Origin: Gammaproteobacteria bacterium
Lineage (GTDB): Bacteria > Pseudomonadota > Gammaproteobacteria > Pseudomonadales > Pseudomonadaceae
Length of the DNA stretch: 17,193 bases
Direction of reading: 5' to 3'
Assembly (NCBI GenBank): GCA_012513235.1
Contig: JAAZCO010000245.1
Span: forward strand, 1-17,193
A program made the translations under genes and the position numbers. This document shows positions 1-7,927 of this stretch, piece after piece (the first letter of the stretch is position 1; each line of letters opens with the position of its first letter). The notes beneath the pieces were generated by a model. It ran no database searches. It had not been told where the DNA came from and was given only the letters and a program-made list of their open reading frames with translations.

Positions 1-4
1 AACA

Positions 5-484
5 ATGCAGAACTCATCAGTTCATAGTGCCGATGATCCTATTTTACAGTGGGTGACCTTTCGTTTAGATAACGAAACCTATGGTATCAATGTGATGCAG
101 GTTCAGGAGGTGTTGCGTTATACGGAAATTGCCCCTGTGCCCGGTGCGCCAAGCTATGTATTAGGTATTATTAATCTGCGCGGTAATGTAGTCACGGTGA
201 TTGATACACGCCAATGTTTTGGTTTGCCGCCTGCCGAAGTGGGCGACAATACACGCGTGGTTATCATGGAAATTGATAAGCAAGTGATTGGTGTCTTGGT
301 GGATAGCGTGGCGGAAGTGGTGTATTTGCGCCAGTCTGAAATTGAAACCGCGCCGAACGTGGGCAATAAAGATGCTGCGAAATTTATTCAGGGTGTGTGC
401 AATAAAAATGGCGAATTATTGATTCTAGTTGAATTGGAAAAAATGATGAGCGATGACGAGTGGTCTGAGCTGGAAACTTTGTAA
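5..484 (+). CDS. cheW: Chemotaxis coupling protein CheW
   Basis: This 159-residue cytoplasmic adaptor couples methyl-accepting chemoreceptors to the histidine kinase CheA in chemotaxis arrays. A single CheW domain fills residues about 13-150. Recognisable family stretches are the receptor/CheA-binding region VLRYTEIAPVPGAPSYVLG, the INLRGNVVTVIDTR strand (about residues 56-69) and the C-terminal NGELLILVELEKMM segment. The length is normal for Pseudomonas CheW and no residues seem to be missing. The ATG is only four bases inside the window, so the ribosome binding site and promoter cannot be seen; the gene probably belongs to a chemotaxis/flagellar operon continuing to the left. It overlaps the next gene by one base in a TAATG junction, which suggests translational coupling. 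The family call is very secure; the exact pathway (flagellar or other) is inferred from the DUF2802 neighbour. Confidence 0.97.
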   Translation: MQNSSVHSADDPILQWVTFRLDNETYGINVMQVQEVLRYTEIAPVPGAPSYVLGIINLRGNVVTVIDTRQCFGLPPAEVGDNTRVVIMEIDKQVIGVLVDSVAEVVYLRQSEIETAPNVGNKDAAKFIQGVCNKNGELLILVELEKMMSDDEWSELETL

Positions 485-882
485 TGTGGCTTATTGTGCT
501 GAGTATTTTATCCGCTATATGTGTCGGTAACAGTGTTGCCGTCTATATGCTGTGGAAAAAAAAGCAGCACTTAGAAGCGATGCATACTCAGTTACTTGAG
601 CAACACAAAGACGCACAGAAAAATCTCAATCGACGTTTAGAGTCCTACTTATCCAGCAGTATGCGTATGGGTGAAGAGTTGCACGAGTTGCGTAAAAGCG
701 TAGCGCCTTTGCCGGAGCAAATCCTGCGCATGGAGCAAAAAGACCCCAGTAGTTTATCCTTTACTCAAGCTGCACGTTTAGTGGGGTTGGGTGCAACGAT
801 TGAAGATATTAAGCAGTCCTGTGGTTTGAGTCAGTCAGAAGCAGAATTACTGCAGCGTATGCACAGTAAACGAGACGCCTAA
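484..882 (+). CDS. DUF2802 membrane-anchored coiled-coil protein
   Basis: This 132-residue protein has one N-terminal membrane segment (about residues 2-22), then a charged KKK stop and a predicted coiled coil (about 26-70). A C-terminal region carries a helix-turn-helix-like pattern (SFTQAARLVGLGATIEDIKQ, then CGLSQSEAELLQRM). It matches the DUF2802 proteins encoded just after cheW at the end of Pseudomonas flagellar/chemotaxis clusters. The ATG at 484 shares its first base with the cheW stop codon, so the two genes are co-transcribed and probably translationally coupled. No biochemical role is established for the family as far as I know. The synteny points to a job linked to motility or chemotaxis, but nothing in the sequence shows a reaction. 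The operon ends at the hairpin at 887-917. Confidence 0.85.
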   Translation: MWLIVLSILSAICVGNSVAVYMLWKKKQHLEAMHTQLLEQHKDAQKNLNRRLESYLSSSMRMGEELHELRKSVAPLPEQILRMEQKDPSSLSFTQAARLVGLGATIEDIKQSCGLSQSEAELLQRMHSKRDA

Positions 883-886
883 ACAT

Positions 887-917
887 AAAAAAGCCAACCT
901 GTTGAGGTTGGCTTTTT
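887..917. terminator. Bidirectional intrinsic terminator
   Basis: The arms AAGCCAACCT and AGGTTGGCTT pair perfectly around the loop GTTG. An A-run lies on the left (887-892) and a T-run on the right (913-917). The structure begins five bases after the DUF2802 stop codon and lies 18 bases beyond the oprI stop codon on the other strand. It therefore has the right form to end transcription from both convergent genes. Confidence 0.92.
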
Positions 918-934
918 AACTAGCACAAGTAAAA

Positions 935-1186
935 TTACTTGCGGCTAGCTTTTTCTAACATACGCAGAGCGCGTTCGTTAGCTTCGTCAGCAGTCTGCTG
1001 TGCATTTTGAGCTGCGCTCATTGCATCGCCAGCTTTGCTGTATGCTTCATCAGCACGTGCTTGCGCACGCATTACTGAATCTTCAACGGCTGTTAAACGT
1101 GCTTCTGTTTCTTTTGTCGCGCTGCTGCAACCAGTTGCTAAAACAGCAGCCAATGCTAATGCAGAGAATTTTAGAACATTATTCAT
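935..1186 (-). CDS. oprI: Major outer-membrane lipoprotein OprI (Lpp-like)
   Basis: This 83-residue protein has a lipoprotein signal peptide whose lipobox LATGC places the lipidated cysteine at residue 20. The mature part is a single alanine-rich helix (residues about 25-80) with heptad spacing, expected to form a trimeric coiled coil between the outer membrane and the peptidoglycan. It ends in ASRK; the terminal lysine is the residue that can be linked to peptidoglycan in Lpp proteins. The signal peptide and the C-terminal AQQTADEANERALRMLEKAS segment look essentially the same as Pseudomonas OprI as I remember it. AAGGGG lies eight bases before the ATG, a strong ribosome binding site fitting an abundant protein. 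The gene reads convergently with the cheW operon and shares its terminator. I could not assign a convincing promoter in 1187-1423. This is the best marker of the host lineage in the window. Confidence 0.97.
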   Translation of the reverse strand: MNNVLKFSALALAAVLATGCSSATKETEARLTAVEDSVMRAQARADEAYSKAGDAMSAAQNAQQTADEANERALRMLEKASRK

Positions 1187-1423
1187 ATTGTTCCCCTTAT
1201 ATGGGTTTCGATGGAAGCAACAAACCTGATGGTTTATTGACTGCGCTATATGTTACGCATTCGCTGGATTAAGTAAACTAGTCGAACCGCTAGAACAGGC
1301 TTTTTTTTACATAATTGCGCAAAAAACCAACAAAAACATTTAAATTGTAGGTGTTTAGCCTAATGCACCATAAAGTGTGGCGTTGAGCTTGCTCGCAGAC
1401 GATAAATTTTCAAGGTAAAGATT

Positions 1424-3850
1424 GTGATTAATAGCACCATGGGTCGGTTCTTAACAGCTGTTGCGCTGTTGTGTGTTTGCGGGTTGATGCTGGTGTTGAG
1501 CAGTTCAGCGCACGCGGCCTTGACCATAGAGCAATGCAATGTTGAGAACCTGGTGCTCAAGGATTATCTAGAGGTGTATGCAAATACTGATCAGGGCGAT
1601 GATTTTACTCAGATCGAGCAGTTGGCTGATGACCTGTGGCAACCGGCTGATCAAGCTGCTTTAGCGCCTGGTTTTACTCGTAGCCCAGTTTGGTACCGTT
1701 TGACGCTTGATTATCAAGGGGCTGACGAATGTCGTTTTTGGCTTGATCTGGGTACACAGCAGGTCACGGCTATACAAATGTACAGCCAGTCTGAACACAG
1801 TGATTGGCAACGTGAAGATGTTGGAGTGGCGTATCCTTTTACCCAATGGGCGATAGCCCAGCGCAGCCCAAGCCTGCAAGTGATATTAGCGCCTGCTACT
1901 CAGACGCACATTGTCTTACGCCTGAGTAGCACACAGGCCTTTACCATTATGCCGCACTTGTATTCCTACCAAGAGTTTATCAAAGCTCGCATGACGCACA
2001 GCTTGTCCGATGGTGTAGCCTTTGGCGTGCTGGGTTTGCTGATTATTTTAAGCGTGTTTGTCGGCTGTTTTTATCGGTTACCCATACTGATGATACTGGC
2101 TGTTGCTGTGCTGGCCTATACGGTTTACCTGCTCTTGCAAGCCGGTTATGGTTTTGTATTTGTGTGGCCGCAATCAGTGCAGTTTAATTTGTATGCCGTG
2201 ATGGCGAGCGAAATCATTATGCGCATTTTGATCTTGGCTTATGTGCGCGTTTTATTACAGGTTAAAGATCAGCAGCGCTACATTTATCATTTGATCACTT
2301 TTGCGCAAGCGGCGCTGGTGCTGTTGTTAGTGGTGCGCTTTAGCTTCCCAGCTGAGCAGTGGCACGATAACGGCAGCTTACTCAGTCACGGCGTTAGGCT
2401 ACTGAATACGACAGTGTTATTAGCAGCGTTGTACAGCGGTATACGCTACAAACTAGCCTACTCAGCTTTTCATTATGCGGTGTTGCTGTTGCTGTTAAGC
2501 CAGAGTCTGTTTATCAGTTTGTTTACCTTAGGGTTCAATGTGGTTCGGCCTTTAAGTAGCTTAGGTTTATTGCTGTCGGCATTGCCAAGTGCATTTATGT
2601 TGGCCTACACCATGGTCAATCACATTGCCCTAGGGCGCATTCGCGAGAAGGTCGCACTGGCTGATATTGAGCAATTAAAACAAGCAGAGCAAGAAACCTT
2701 AGAGCAGCGTGTAGAGCTGCGCACTCAGCAACTGCGTGATGCTTTAGGCAATCAAAATATGCTGTTAGCGCGTATCAGTCATGATTTGCGCAGCCCTTTG
2801 CAGCGGGTGATTCATGAAACGAATGTGCTGCAAGACACCATGCCTGAGGCACAGCATTATGGGCAGAATATTCAGCGTGCGGTTGAGCAGCAGCTGGAGT
2901 TGATTGATGAGCTGCTGGAGTTTTCCCGTGGTGAACTCAAACAATTGGAGTTGTTGATTGCTCCGGGCTATCTCTTTGGTTTTTTACGTGAAGTTGAAGA
3001 TGCGGGTGTTTTTCTAGCTGAGCGCCATAATAATCGTTTTCAAAGTTATCTGGCTGAAGATTTACCTTTGTTGGTGAATGCGGATTTTCGTCGACTACGC
3101 CAAGTGATGATTAACTTGTTGGCCAATGCTGCCAAGTTTACTCAGGCTGGAGACATTGAGTTGAGGGTGGCATTACTCGGTCTGGATAAGACCGCTGGGA
3201 TCGCGCAGGTTGAGTTTGTTATCAGTGATAACGGTATTGGCATGCCACAGGATACGCAAGAGCATTTGCAGCAGCCTTTTCAACGCGGTGAAAACAGTGT
3301 GCGTTATGAGGGGGTGGGTTTGGGGCTATATATTGTGCGGCAGTTACTCGAGTCGATGGGCAGTCAATTACTGATTGAAACCTCAGAAGGAGGTGGTGTG
3401 TGCTGTCGGTTTAGCTTAGCGCTTGAGGTGGCTTCTGAGCAGGATTTAGAGCAGGTCTTTATTGAAAGTTACACGGCCGGCTCTGAAGGCTTGCAGCACT
3501 CGGTATTGATTGTAGATGATGTTGGCATTACCCAAGAAATGCTCTACGAATTACTGGCGGGTTATAACTACAACCCTGTGACCTGTAGCAGTGCGGCCGA
3601 AGCCTTATTGATTTTACGTGATCACCCAATGGACATTGTGATCACTGATCAAGTGATGCCGGTGATGGATGGCTGGGACTTGCTGAGCAAGATACGTCAG
3701 AGTTGGCCGGAGATGCCTGTGCTGCTGTATTCAGCCCGCCCGCCAGTGCGTCCTGCTGATTATCCTGAATCCCTAGCATTTGATGCGTGTTTGCTTAAAC
3801 CTGCAGAGACCAGCGAACTCTTGCAGCACTTGCAAAAGCTATTGCGTTAA
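1424..3850 (+). CDS. 7TMR-DISM hybrid sensor histidine kinase
   Basis: This 808-residue inner-membrane kinase starts with a signal peptide (cut after AHA, about residue 31). A periplasmic 7TMR-DISMED2-type domain (about 35-180), a fold often proposed to bind carbohydrate-like ligands, comes next. Seven membrane helices span about 195-400 and a coiled-coil linker follows. The HisKA phosphoacceptor is His453 in ISHDLRSP. The ATPase domain has N-box Asn564 and Asn568, DNGIGMP (602-608) and the glycine loop GVGLGL (630-635). A C-terminal receiver (about 692-808) has Asp698/Asp699, phospho-acceptor Asp742 and Lys792. There is no Hpt domain, so any phosphorelay must use one made elsewhere. I chose the GTG at 1424 because AAGG lies eight bases upstream; an ATG at 1439 (residue 6) is the alternative. 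The gene stands alone between divergent oprI and a convergent kinase gene. Its ligand and output are unknown. Confidence 0.93.
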   Translation: MINSTMGRFLTAVALLCVCGLMLVLSSSAHAALTIEQCNVENLVLKDYLEVYANTDQGDDFTQIEQLADDLWQPADQAALAPGFTRSPVWYRLTLDYQGADECRFWLDLGTQQVTAIQMYSQSEHSDWQREDVGVAYPFTQWAIAQRSPSLQVILAPATQTHIVLRLSSTQAFTIMPHLYSYQEFIKARMTHSLSDGVAFGVLGLLIILSVFVGCFYRLPILMILAVAVLAYTVYLLLQAGYGFVFVWPQSVQFNLYAVMASEIIMRILILAYVRVLLQVKDQQRYIYHLITFAQAALVLLLVVRFSFPAEQWHDNGSLLSHGVRLLNTTVLLAALYSGIRYKLAYSAFHYAVLLLLLSQSLFISLFTLGFNVVRPLSSLGLLLSALPSAFMLAYTMVNHIALGRIREKVALADIEQLKQAEQETLEQRVELRTQQLRDALGNQNMLLARISHDLRSPLQRVIHETNVLQDTMPEAQHYGQNIQRAVEQQLELIDELLEFSRGELKQLELLIAPGYLFGFLREVEDAGVFLAERHNNRFQSYLAEDLPLLVNADFRRLRQVMINLLANAAKFTQAGDIELRVALLGLDKTAGIAQVEFVISDNGIGMPQDTQEHLQQPFQRGENSVRYEGVGLGLYIVRQLLESMGSQLLIETSEGGGVCCRFSLALEVASEQDLEQVFIESYTAGSEGLQHSVLIVDDVGITQEMLYELLAGYNYNPVTCSSAAEALLILRDHPMDIVITDQVMPVMDGWDLLSKIRQSWPEMPVLLYSARPPVRPADYPESLAFDACLLKPAETSELLQHLQKLLR

Positions 3851-3871
3851 TCGGGGCGATGCAGGGTTAGC

Positions 3872-6652
3872 TCAGACCTGAGAAACCTGCTCAATATAGC
3901 GCTGTAGATACTCCATAGTGTCTTGCAGATCGCTAGTTATCTGCTGTTGCAGTTGTGCAATCAAGGCTTGATCTTGCGTATCTAAAGCATCATTTAGTTG
4001 GGCTGCTAGTTTAGATAGCTGATAAAACCCCGCTTGACCTGCAGTGCTAATCAGATCATGTAAGTGCTGACGAGCCTCTGCGCTATTGTGTTCGAGCATC
4101 ACAATACTTGCGTAGCGTGTTTGATAATCAGCAATCAATTTATGCAGCAAGCTGACAAAGCGCACATGGCCCATGCTGGCATGTAACTGGGCCAATTGCT
4201 GTGCAGGGCGCTGCTGATCAGCTAAATCTGTCGGTGCTTTTGCATTATTTGCCATGGAAGTTGGCATGGCACTCAACGCTTGCTCTAGCACGTGCCATAA
4301 CTCTTGCTCCAAAATGGGCTTGCTGAGGTAGGCAGCAAAGTTACTGTGTTTGAGTTTTTCTTGGTAATTGATTGCATTGGTGGCACTGACAGCAATAATG
4401 GGTAGGTTTTGGCCTTGCGCTAATTGCTTGATACGCCTGGTGGCGCTGATGCCGTCAAGTACCGGCATCATAATGTCCATCAATACAGCGCTGTAATAAC
4501 CCACATCGGCACGCGCCACAAGATCGACAGCCTCTTTGCCGTTACAGGCCAGTTCAACGCGCAAGCCCGCTTGGGTTAACATTTCCTCGCCCACTAAGCG
4601 GTTTAGTTCATTGTCATCCACTAACAAAATACGCTGCTGGTTAAATAAACGGGGTGGTGTGCTCGATTGTGAGCTGCTTGTGTGCTCTAGCGCCGCTGCT
4701 TGTGTGTCAAGACTGACGGCAGCGGTAAACCAAAAAGTACTGCCGTGTCCTTCAGTGCTGCGTACTCCAGTTTGCCCGCCCATCAGTTGCGTGAGTTTAC
4801 GTGAGATAGATAAGCCTAAGCCGGTGCCGCCAAAGCGTCGGGTGATGGAGATATCAGCCTGTTGGAACGCATTAAAAATACCTTCTAAATTCTGCGCGGC
4901 GATACCAATTCCGTGGTCCTCAACCTCGCAGTACAGTTGTGGGCTGACAGAGGGTGCAGTGATCAGGTGGGCGCGGATCGAGATAGTGCCAGAGTCGCTG
5001 AACTTAATCGCATTATGCAGATAATTGAGCAGCACTTGACCGATACGGGTTGGGTCACCGCTCAATTGTGCCGGCAGTGTAGGGCACAGTTCCACCTCAA
5101 TAGAAATATTTTTATTGTGCGCAGCATCGCTGAGCATTTCCACTGTGTCGGCAATCAGTTGTGCTGGTGTAAAGGTGATATGTTCGAGGAGCAGTTGATT
5201 GGCTTCAATTTTCGAGAAGTCTAAAATGTCATTAATAATATTGAGTAAATGTTGCCCTGCTTTGCTGATGTTACTCATCCGCTGGCGCTGCTCAGGGTTG
5301 AGCTCTTGCTTGAGAGACAATTGTGTCAAACCCAGCATCGCATTTAACGGGGTGCGGATTTCATGACTCATGCTGGTCAAGAAAGCAGCTTTGGCACGAG
5401 CGGCTTGTTCAGCACTATTTTTGGCTTCCTCTAGGGCTTGGGCTTGCTGTTTATCTGTGGTGACATCCAATAGCACGCCATTAAAAAGATCAGCATCGGC
5501 GGGTAAAGAACGGCACGAGGCTAAGATTTTATACCAGAGCGTTTCGCCATTGCGCTCGATACGAATATCGGTGTCGATAGGCTCACGTGTTTTACGGCTT
5601 TGGATAAAGTCTTTTCTGATAATCCATTGAAAGTCTTTTTCCGCAGGGAATACCGCTTCGTTGGCTTGGTAGGTGCGTTGCAGTAATTGCTCAATGGGCT
5701 GGCCTAAAAAACTTTCTGCTTTACTGCTGAGAAATAAAAACTGACTGCTTTGATCAGCATTGATACGCAATTGAAACACGGCACCGGGCATGGCATCGGT
5801 CAGTGATACCAGTTGTTCAGATATGCGTTGGTTTTGCTGATTAGCGATGGCTTCCAGCTTTAAGCGGTCAGCGTGCTGCATGGTGTTGCGAAAAATACTT
5901 AAAGCTTGAGCCATCTGCCCAACTTCATCGTGACGTTCTTGGTAGTCGATTGGGTCATCGTATTGGTGATCAGTGAGGCGCCCCATTACAGCAGTTAGGC
6001 GAGTAATGGGGCGCGAGATACCGGTGTAGGATAAAACTGCTGCTAAAATCATGGCTAGAGTGAGCGTTAAACCTACGGCAACAATGGTGTTGGTAATTGT
6101 GTTTTGTGTGGTGTCAGTCAGTTGTTTGGCAGCGGCGTAGTAGTCACTTAAAATTGCATCGCGTAGTTCGTCCATACTTTGGCGCAGTTCATTAAAAGCC
6201 GGCTCAAGTTGTTGATGAATAATCACTAAGGCCCGATCACCTCGCCAGCGTACAGCTTGCTCAATAACCTGATCAATCAGGTTAAATACAATGGCTTGTT
6301 GTGCGGTGATGTGAGCTAGGTCTACTTGCTGTTCGATGGACAGATCGCTGATGGCTTTGAGCTTCCTGATAAACATATCTTGTTGTACGCGCAGGCTTGC
6401 TTGGCTGGCGCGCATCTGTTGTTCTTCTTGTTCGGTGAGTACAGAGAAAATAATACGGCTGGCATCACTTAAATCAATTTGGGCATCATCAATGCGTAAG
6501 GTATTTTGAGTTTTATACTCAAGCAAAGTGCGGTAGTTTTTATCGACGCTATAGAGATTGCTCAGTGAATATAATGTTGCTAATAAGGCGAGGGTGCTGA
6601 GCGCGGCCACCAATAAAAGAATTTTATGTGTCAATTTAAGTTGATTAAACAT
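3872..6652 (-). CDS. Tripartite hybrid histidine kinase (HAMP-PAS-HisKA-ATPase-REC-Hpt)
   Basis: This 926-residue inner-membrane sensor has two membrane helices (about 9-31 and 188-210) around a helical periplasmic domain of about 155 residues. A HAMP linker (211-264) and a PAS-like domain (about 283-400) follow. The kinase core has phosphoacceptor His430 in MSHEIRTPLN, N-box Asn543/Asn547, DHGIGI (579-584) and GGTGLGL (608-614). The receiver (about 673-793) has Asp679/Asp680, phospho-site Asp726 and Lys778. A C-terminal Hpt-like domain (about 818-926) has His865 in HDLISTAGQAG; it keeps the H-x-L and A-G-x-x-G positions but has Ile where most Hpt domains have Lys. All parts of a His-Asp-His relay are present. 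The gene starts three bases after the upstream sugar-binding protein gene ends, so the two are surely co-transcribed, and the periplasmic domain may read that protein's liganded state. The likely final acceptor is the response regulator at about 9010-9789 (inference). Confidence 0.93.
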   Translation of the reverse strand: MFNQLKLTHKILLLVAALSTLALLATLYSLSNLYSVDKNYRTLLEYKTQNTLRIDDAQIDLSDASRIIFSVLTEQEEQQMRASQASLRVQQDMFIRKLKAISDLSIEQQVDLAHITAQQAIVFNLIDQVIEQAVRWRGDRALVIIHQQLEPAFNELRQSMDELRDAILSDYYAAAKQLTDTTQNTITNTIVAVGLTLTLAMILAAVLSYTGISRPITRLTAVMGRLTDHQYDDPIDYQERHDEVGQMAQALSIFRNTMQHADRLKLEAIANQQNQRISEQLVSLTDAMPGAVFQLRINADQSSQFLFLSSKAESFLGQPIEQLLQRTYQANEAVFPAEKDFQWIIRKDFIQSRKTREPIDTDIRIERNGETLWYKILASCRSLPADADLFNGVLLDVTTDKQQAQALEEAKNSAEQAARAKAAFLTSMSHEIRTPLNAMLGLTQLSLKQELNPEQRQRMSNISKAGQHLLNIINDILDFSKIEANQLLLEHITFTPAQLIADTVEMLSDAAHNKNISIEVELCPTLPAQLSGDPTRIGQVLLNYLHNAIKFSDSGTISIRAHLITAPSVSPQLYCEVEDHGIGIAAQNLEGIFNAFQQADISITRRFGGTGLGLSISRKLTQLMGGQTGVRSTEGHGSTFWFTAAVSLDTQAAALEHTSSSQSSTPPRLFNQQRILLVDDNELNRLVGEEMLTQAGLRVELACNGKEAVDLVARADVGYYSAVLMDIMMPVLDGISATRRIKQLAQGQNLPIIAVSATNAINYQEKLKHSNFAAYLSKPILEQELWHVLEQALSAMPTSMANNAKAPTDLADQQRPAQQLAQLHASMGHVRFVSLLHKLIADYQTRYASIVMLEHNSAEARQHLHDLISTAGQAGFYQLSKLAAQLNDALDTQDQALIAQLQQQITSDLQDTMEYLQRYIEQVSQV

Positions 6653-6655
6653 AGA

Positions 6656-7927
6656 TTATTGCTCGCCCTGAGCAGCTGCGCTGGCGTGTTGTGGGCTATA
6701 AGCTTCGAGAATCAGCTGGGCAGCACTTTCGGCACTGATCGTATGCTGAATAAAGTCAGTCATAATGGCGTGCATATCGTTATTGTTCATGGATATCATT
6801 ACAGCGCGGCGCATATTAGCCATGCGTAAATCATGGATGCTTTTCTTGCCACAGCTATTGAAACCCTCAGTGGATGTATCAACTCGTGCGGGTGAAGCAC
6901 CGCTGGAGATACTCAGGTTTCGCTGGAATTCTTTATCAAGCAGCATGCGGGCAAAGTTTTTTTGCTGTGCAGTATCGTTGGTGGGCGCAGCAAAAAACAC
7001 CACATGATCGGTATGAAATAAATAAGCACCTTGGGTATCTGGGAAACGGATGCAGAGGTAATCGACATCAGCCGTTGCGCCTAAGTTTTCTAGCTCGCTG
7101 CCGACCCAGCTGCCTTGGATTTGCATCAATACTTCGCCTTGTAGCATGGCTGCGGTGTTTTCATCCCATGAATTGTTGGCTGTATCTGCAGAAAAATAGT
7201 GTGTGAGCTGTTGAATGCGCATTAAAGCATTGATTAATAATTGCTTATCACCTGGAAGTTGCTGTCGATCGATAAACAGGCTACGGTAAAACTCGAGTCC
7301 ACCATTGCTGATGGCTACCAGTTCAAATAAAACAGTGTACTCCCATCCTACTGTCATCGAGACTAACCCAGGTATGCCCATTGTTTGCGCGCGCTCAAGC
7401 ACAACCAGTAAATCATTTAAAGTCTCTGGTATAGGTAGATTTAAACGGGTAAAGAGAGCTTTGTTGATCCATAGCCAATTGGTCGAGTGACTATTGATCG
7501 GAGCAGAAATCCAGTGGCCTTGAAACTTTGCAGTCTCTTGGATTGCGTCAGGTATAACGTCTTCCCAGCCTTGCTCTTGTGCTATGTCATCTAAATTTAG
7601 CAAAGAAAATGTACTGTTGTACGGATGCACCTCGCTACTGATTAACATGGCTGCGGCTGGAGCATGTTGCTTTTGTATATGTTTTGTTAAAACCCCTGAG
7701 TAGTCTGAATTATTATAGCTGCGCATGCTTTTTTCTTGCACAGTGATGCCTTGTTGCTTTGCATGCTGCTTGATTAAATTGATATTTTTAACTTCGCTGT
7801 CTGAAATCCACCAGTGCCAAAAATCAAAAGTGTGCTCATCGGCTGCTGTACTACTGCTGAATACACAGTACAAGCCGAACAAAAATGCTTTTAAGGGTAA
7901 AAGGCCGCTCATGTGTGTATTGCGCAT
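6656..7927 (-). CDS. Periplasmic sugar-binding protein, GtsA-like, without permease genes
   Basis: This 423-residue extracellular solute-binding protein of family 1 has a signal peptide ending near residue 29 (SSSTAA/DEH). Features of the glucose/mannose-binding branch are visible: WHWWISDSE near the mature N-terminus (37-45), NWLWINKALF (150-159), a QGSW segment (271-274) and the late cysteine pair Cys292 and Cys359 (in NSCGKKS). Such proteins normally deliver sugar to an ABC importer, but no permease or ATPase gene is nearby. Instead it lies between a LysR gene (1-base TAATG overlap upstream) and a hybrid kinase gene (3-base gap downstream). This suggests it works as the ligand-sensing subunit of the kinase. 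The substrate cannot be read from sequence; a hexose is the best guess. Cys21 is not in a proper lipobox, so the protein is probably soluble. AGGA lies 13 bases before the ATG, a little far, so translation may depend on coupling. Confidence 0.9.
   Translation of the reverse strand: MRNTHMSGLLPLKAFLFGLYCVFSSSTAADEHTFDFWHWWISDSEVKNINLIKQHAKQQGITVQEKSMRSYNNSDYSGVLTKHIQKQHAPAAAMLISSEVHPYNSTFSLLNLDDIAQEQGWEDVIPDAIQETAKFQGHWISAPINSHSTNWLWINKALFTRLNLPIPETLNDLLVVLERAQTMGIPGLVSMTVGWEYTVLFELVAISNGGLEFYRSLFIDRQQLPGDKQLLINALMRIQQLTHYFSADTANNSWDENTAAMLQGEVLMQIQGSWVGSELENLGATADVDYLCIRFPDTQGAYLFHTDHVVFFAAPTNDTAQQKNFARMLLDKEFQRNLSISSGASPARVDTSTEGFNSCGKKSIHDLRMANMRRAVMISMNNNDMHAIMTDFIQHTISAESAAQLILEAYSPQHASAAAQGEQ

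Noticed and set aside
1000..1272. Open frame antisense to oprI
   Set aside because: It lies opposite the clear oprI coding sequence, has no ribosome binding site or recognisable protein features, and is explained as a shadow frame.
1290..1310. T-run after CTAGAACAGGC as an intrinsic terminator
   Set aside because: There is no matching GC-rich arm before the T-run, so no hairpin forms.
4536..5224. Open frames antisense to the hybrid kinase
   Set aside because: They overlap fully conserved kinase and receiver coding sequence and show no family features.
7865..7867. Cys21 of the sugar-binding protein as a lipoprotein site
   Set aside because: The preceding residues GLY do not make a lipobox, and a better signal peptidase I site follows near residue 29.
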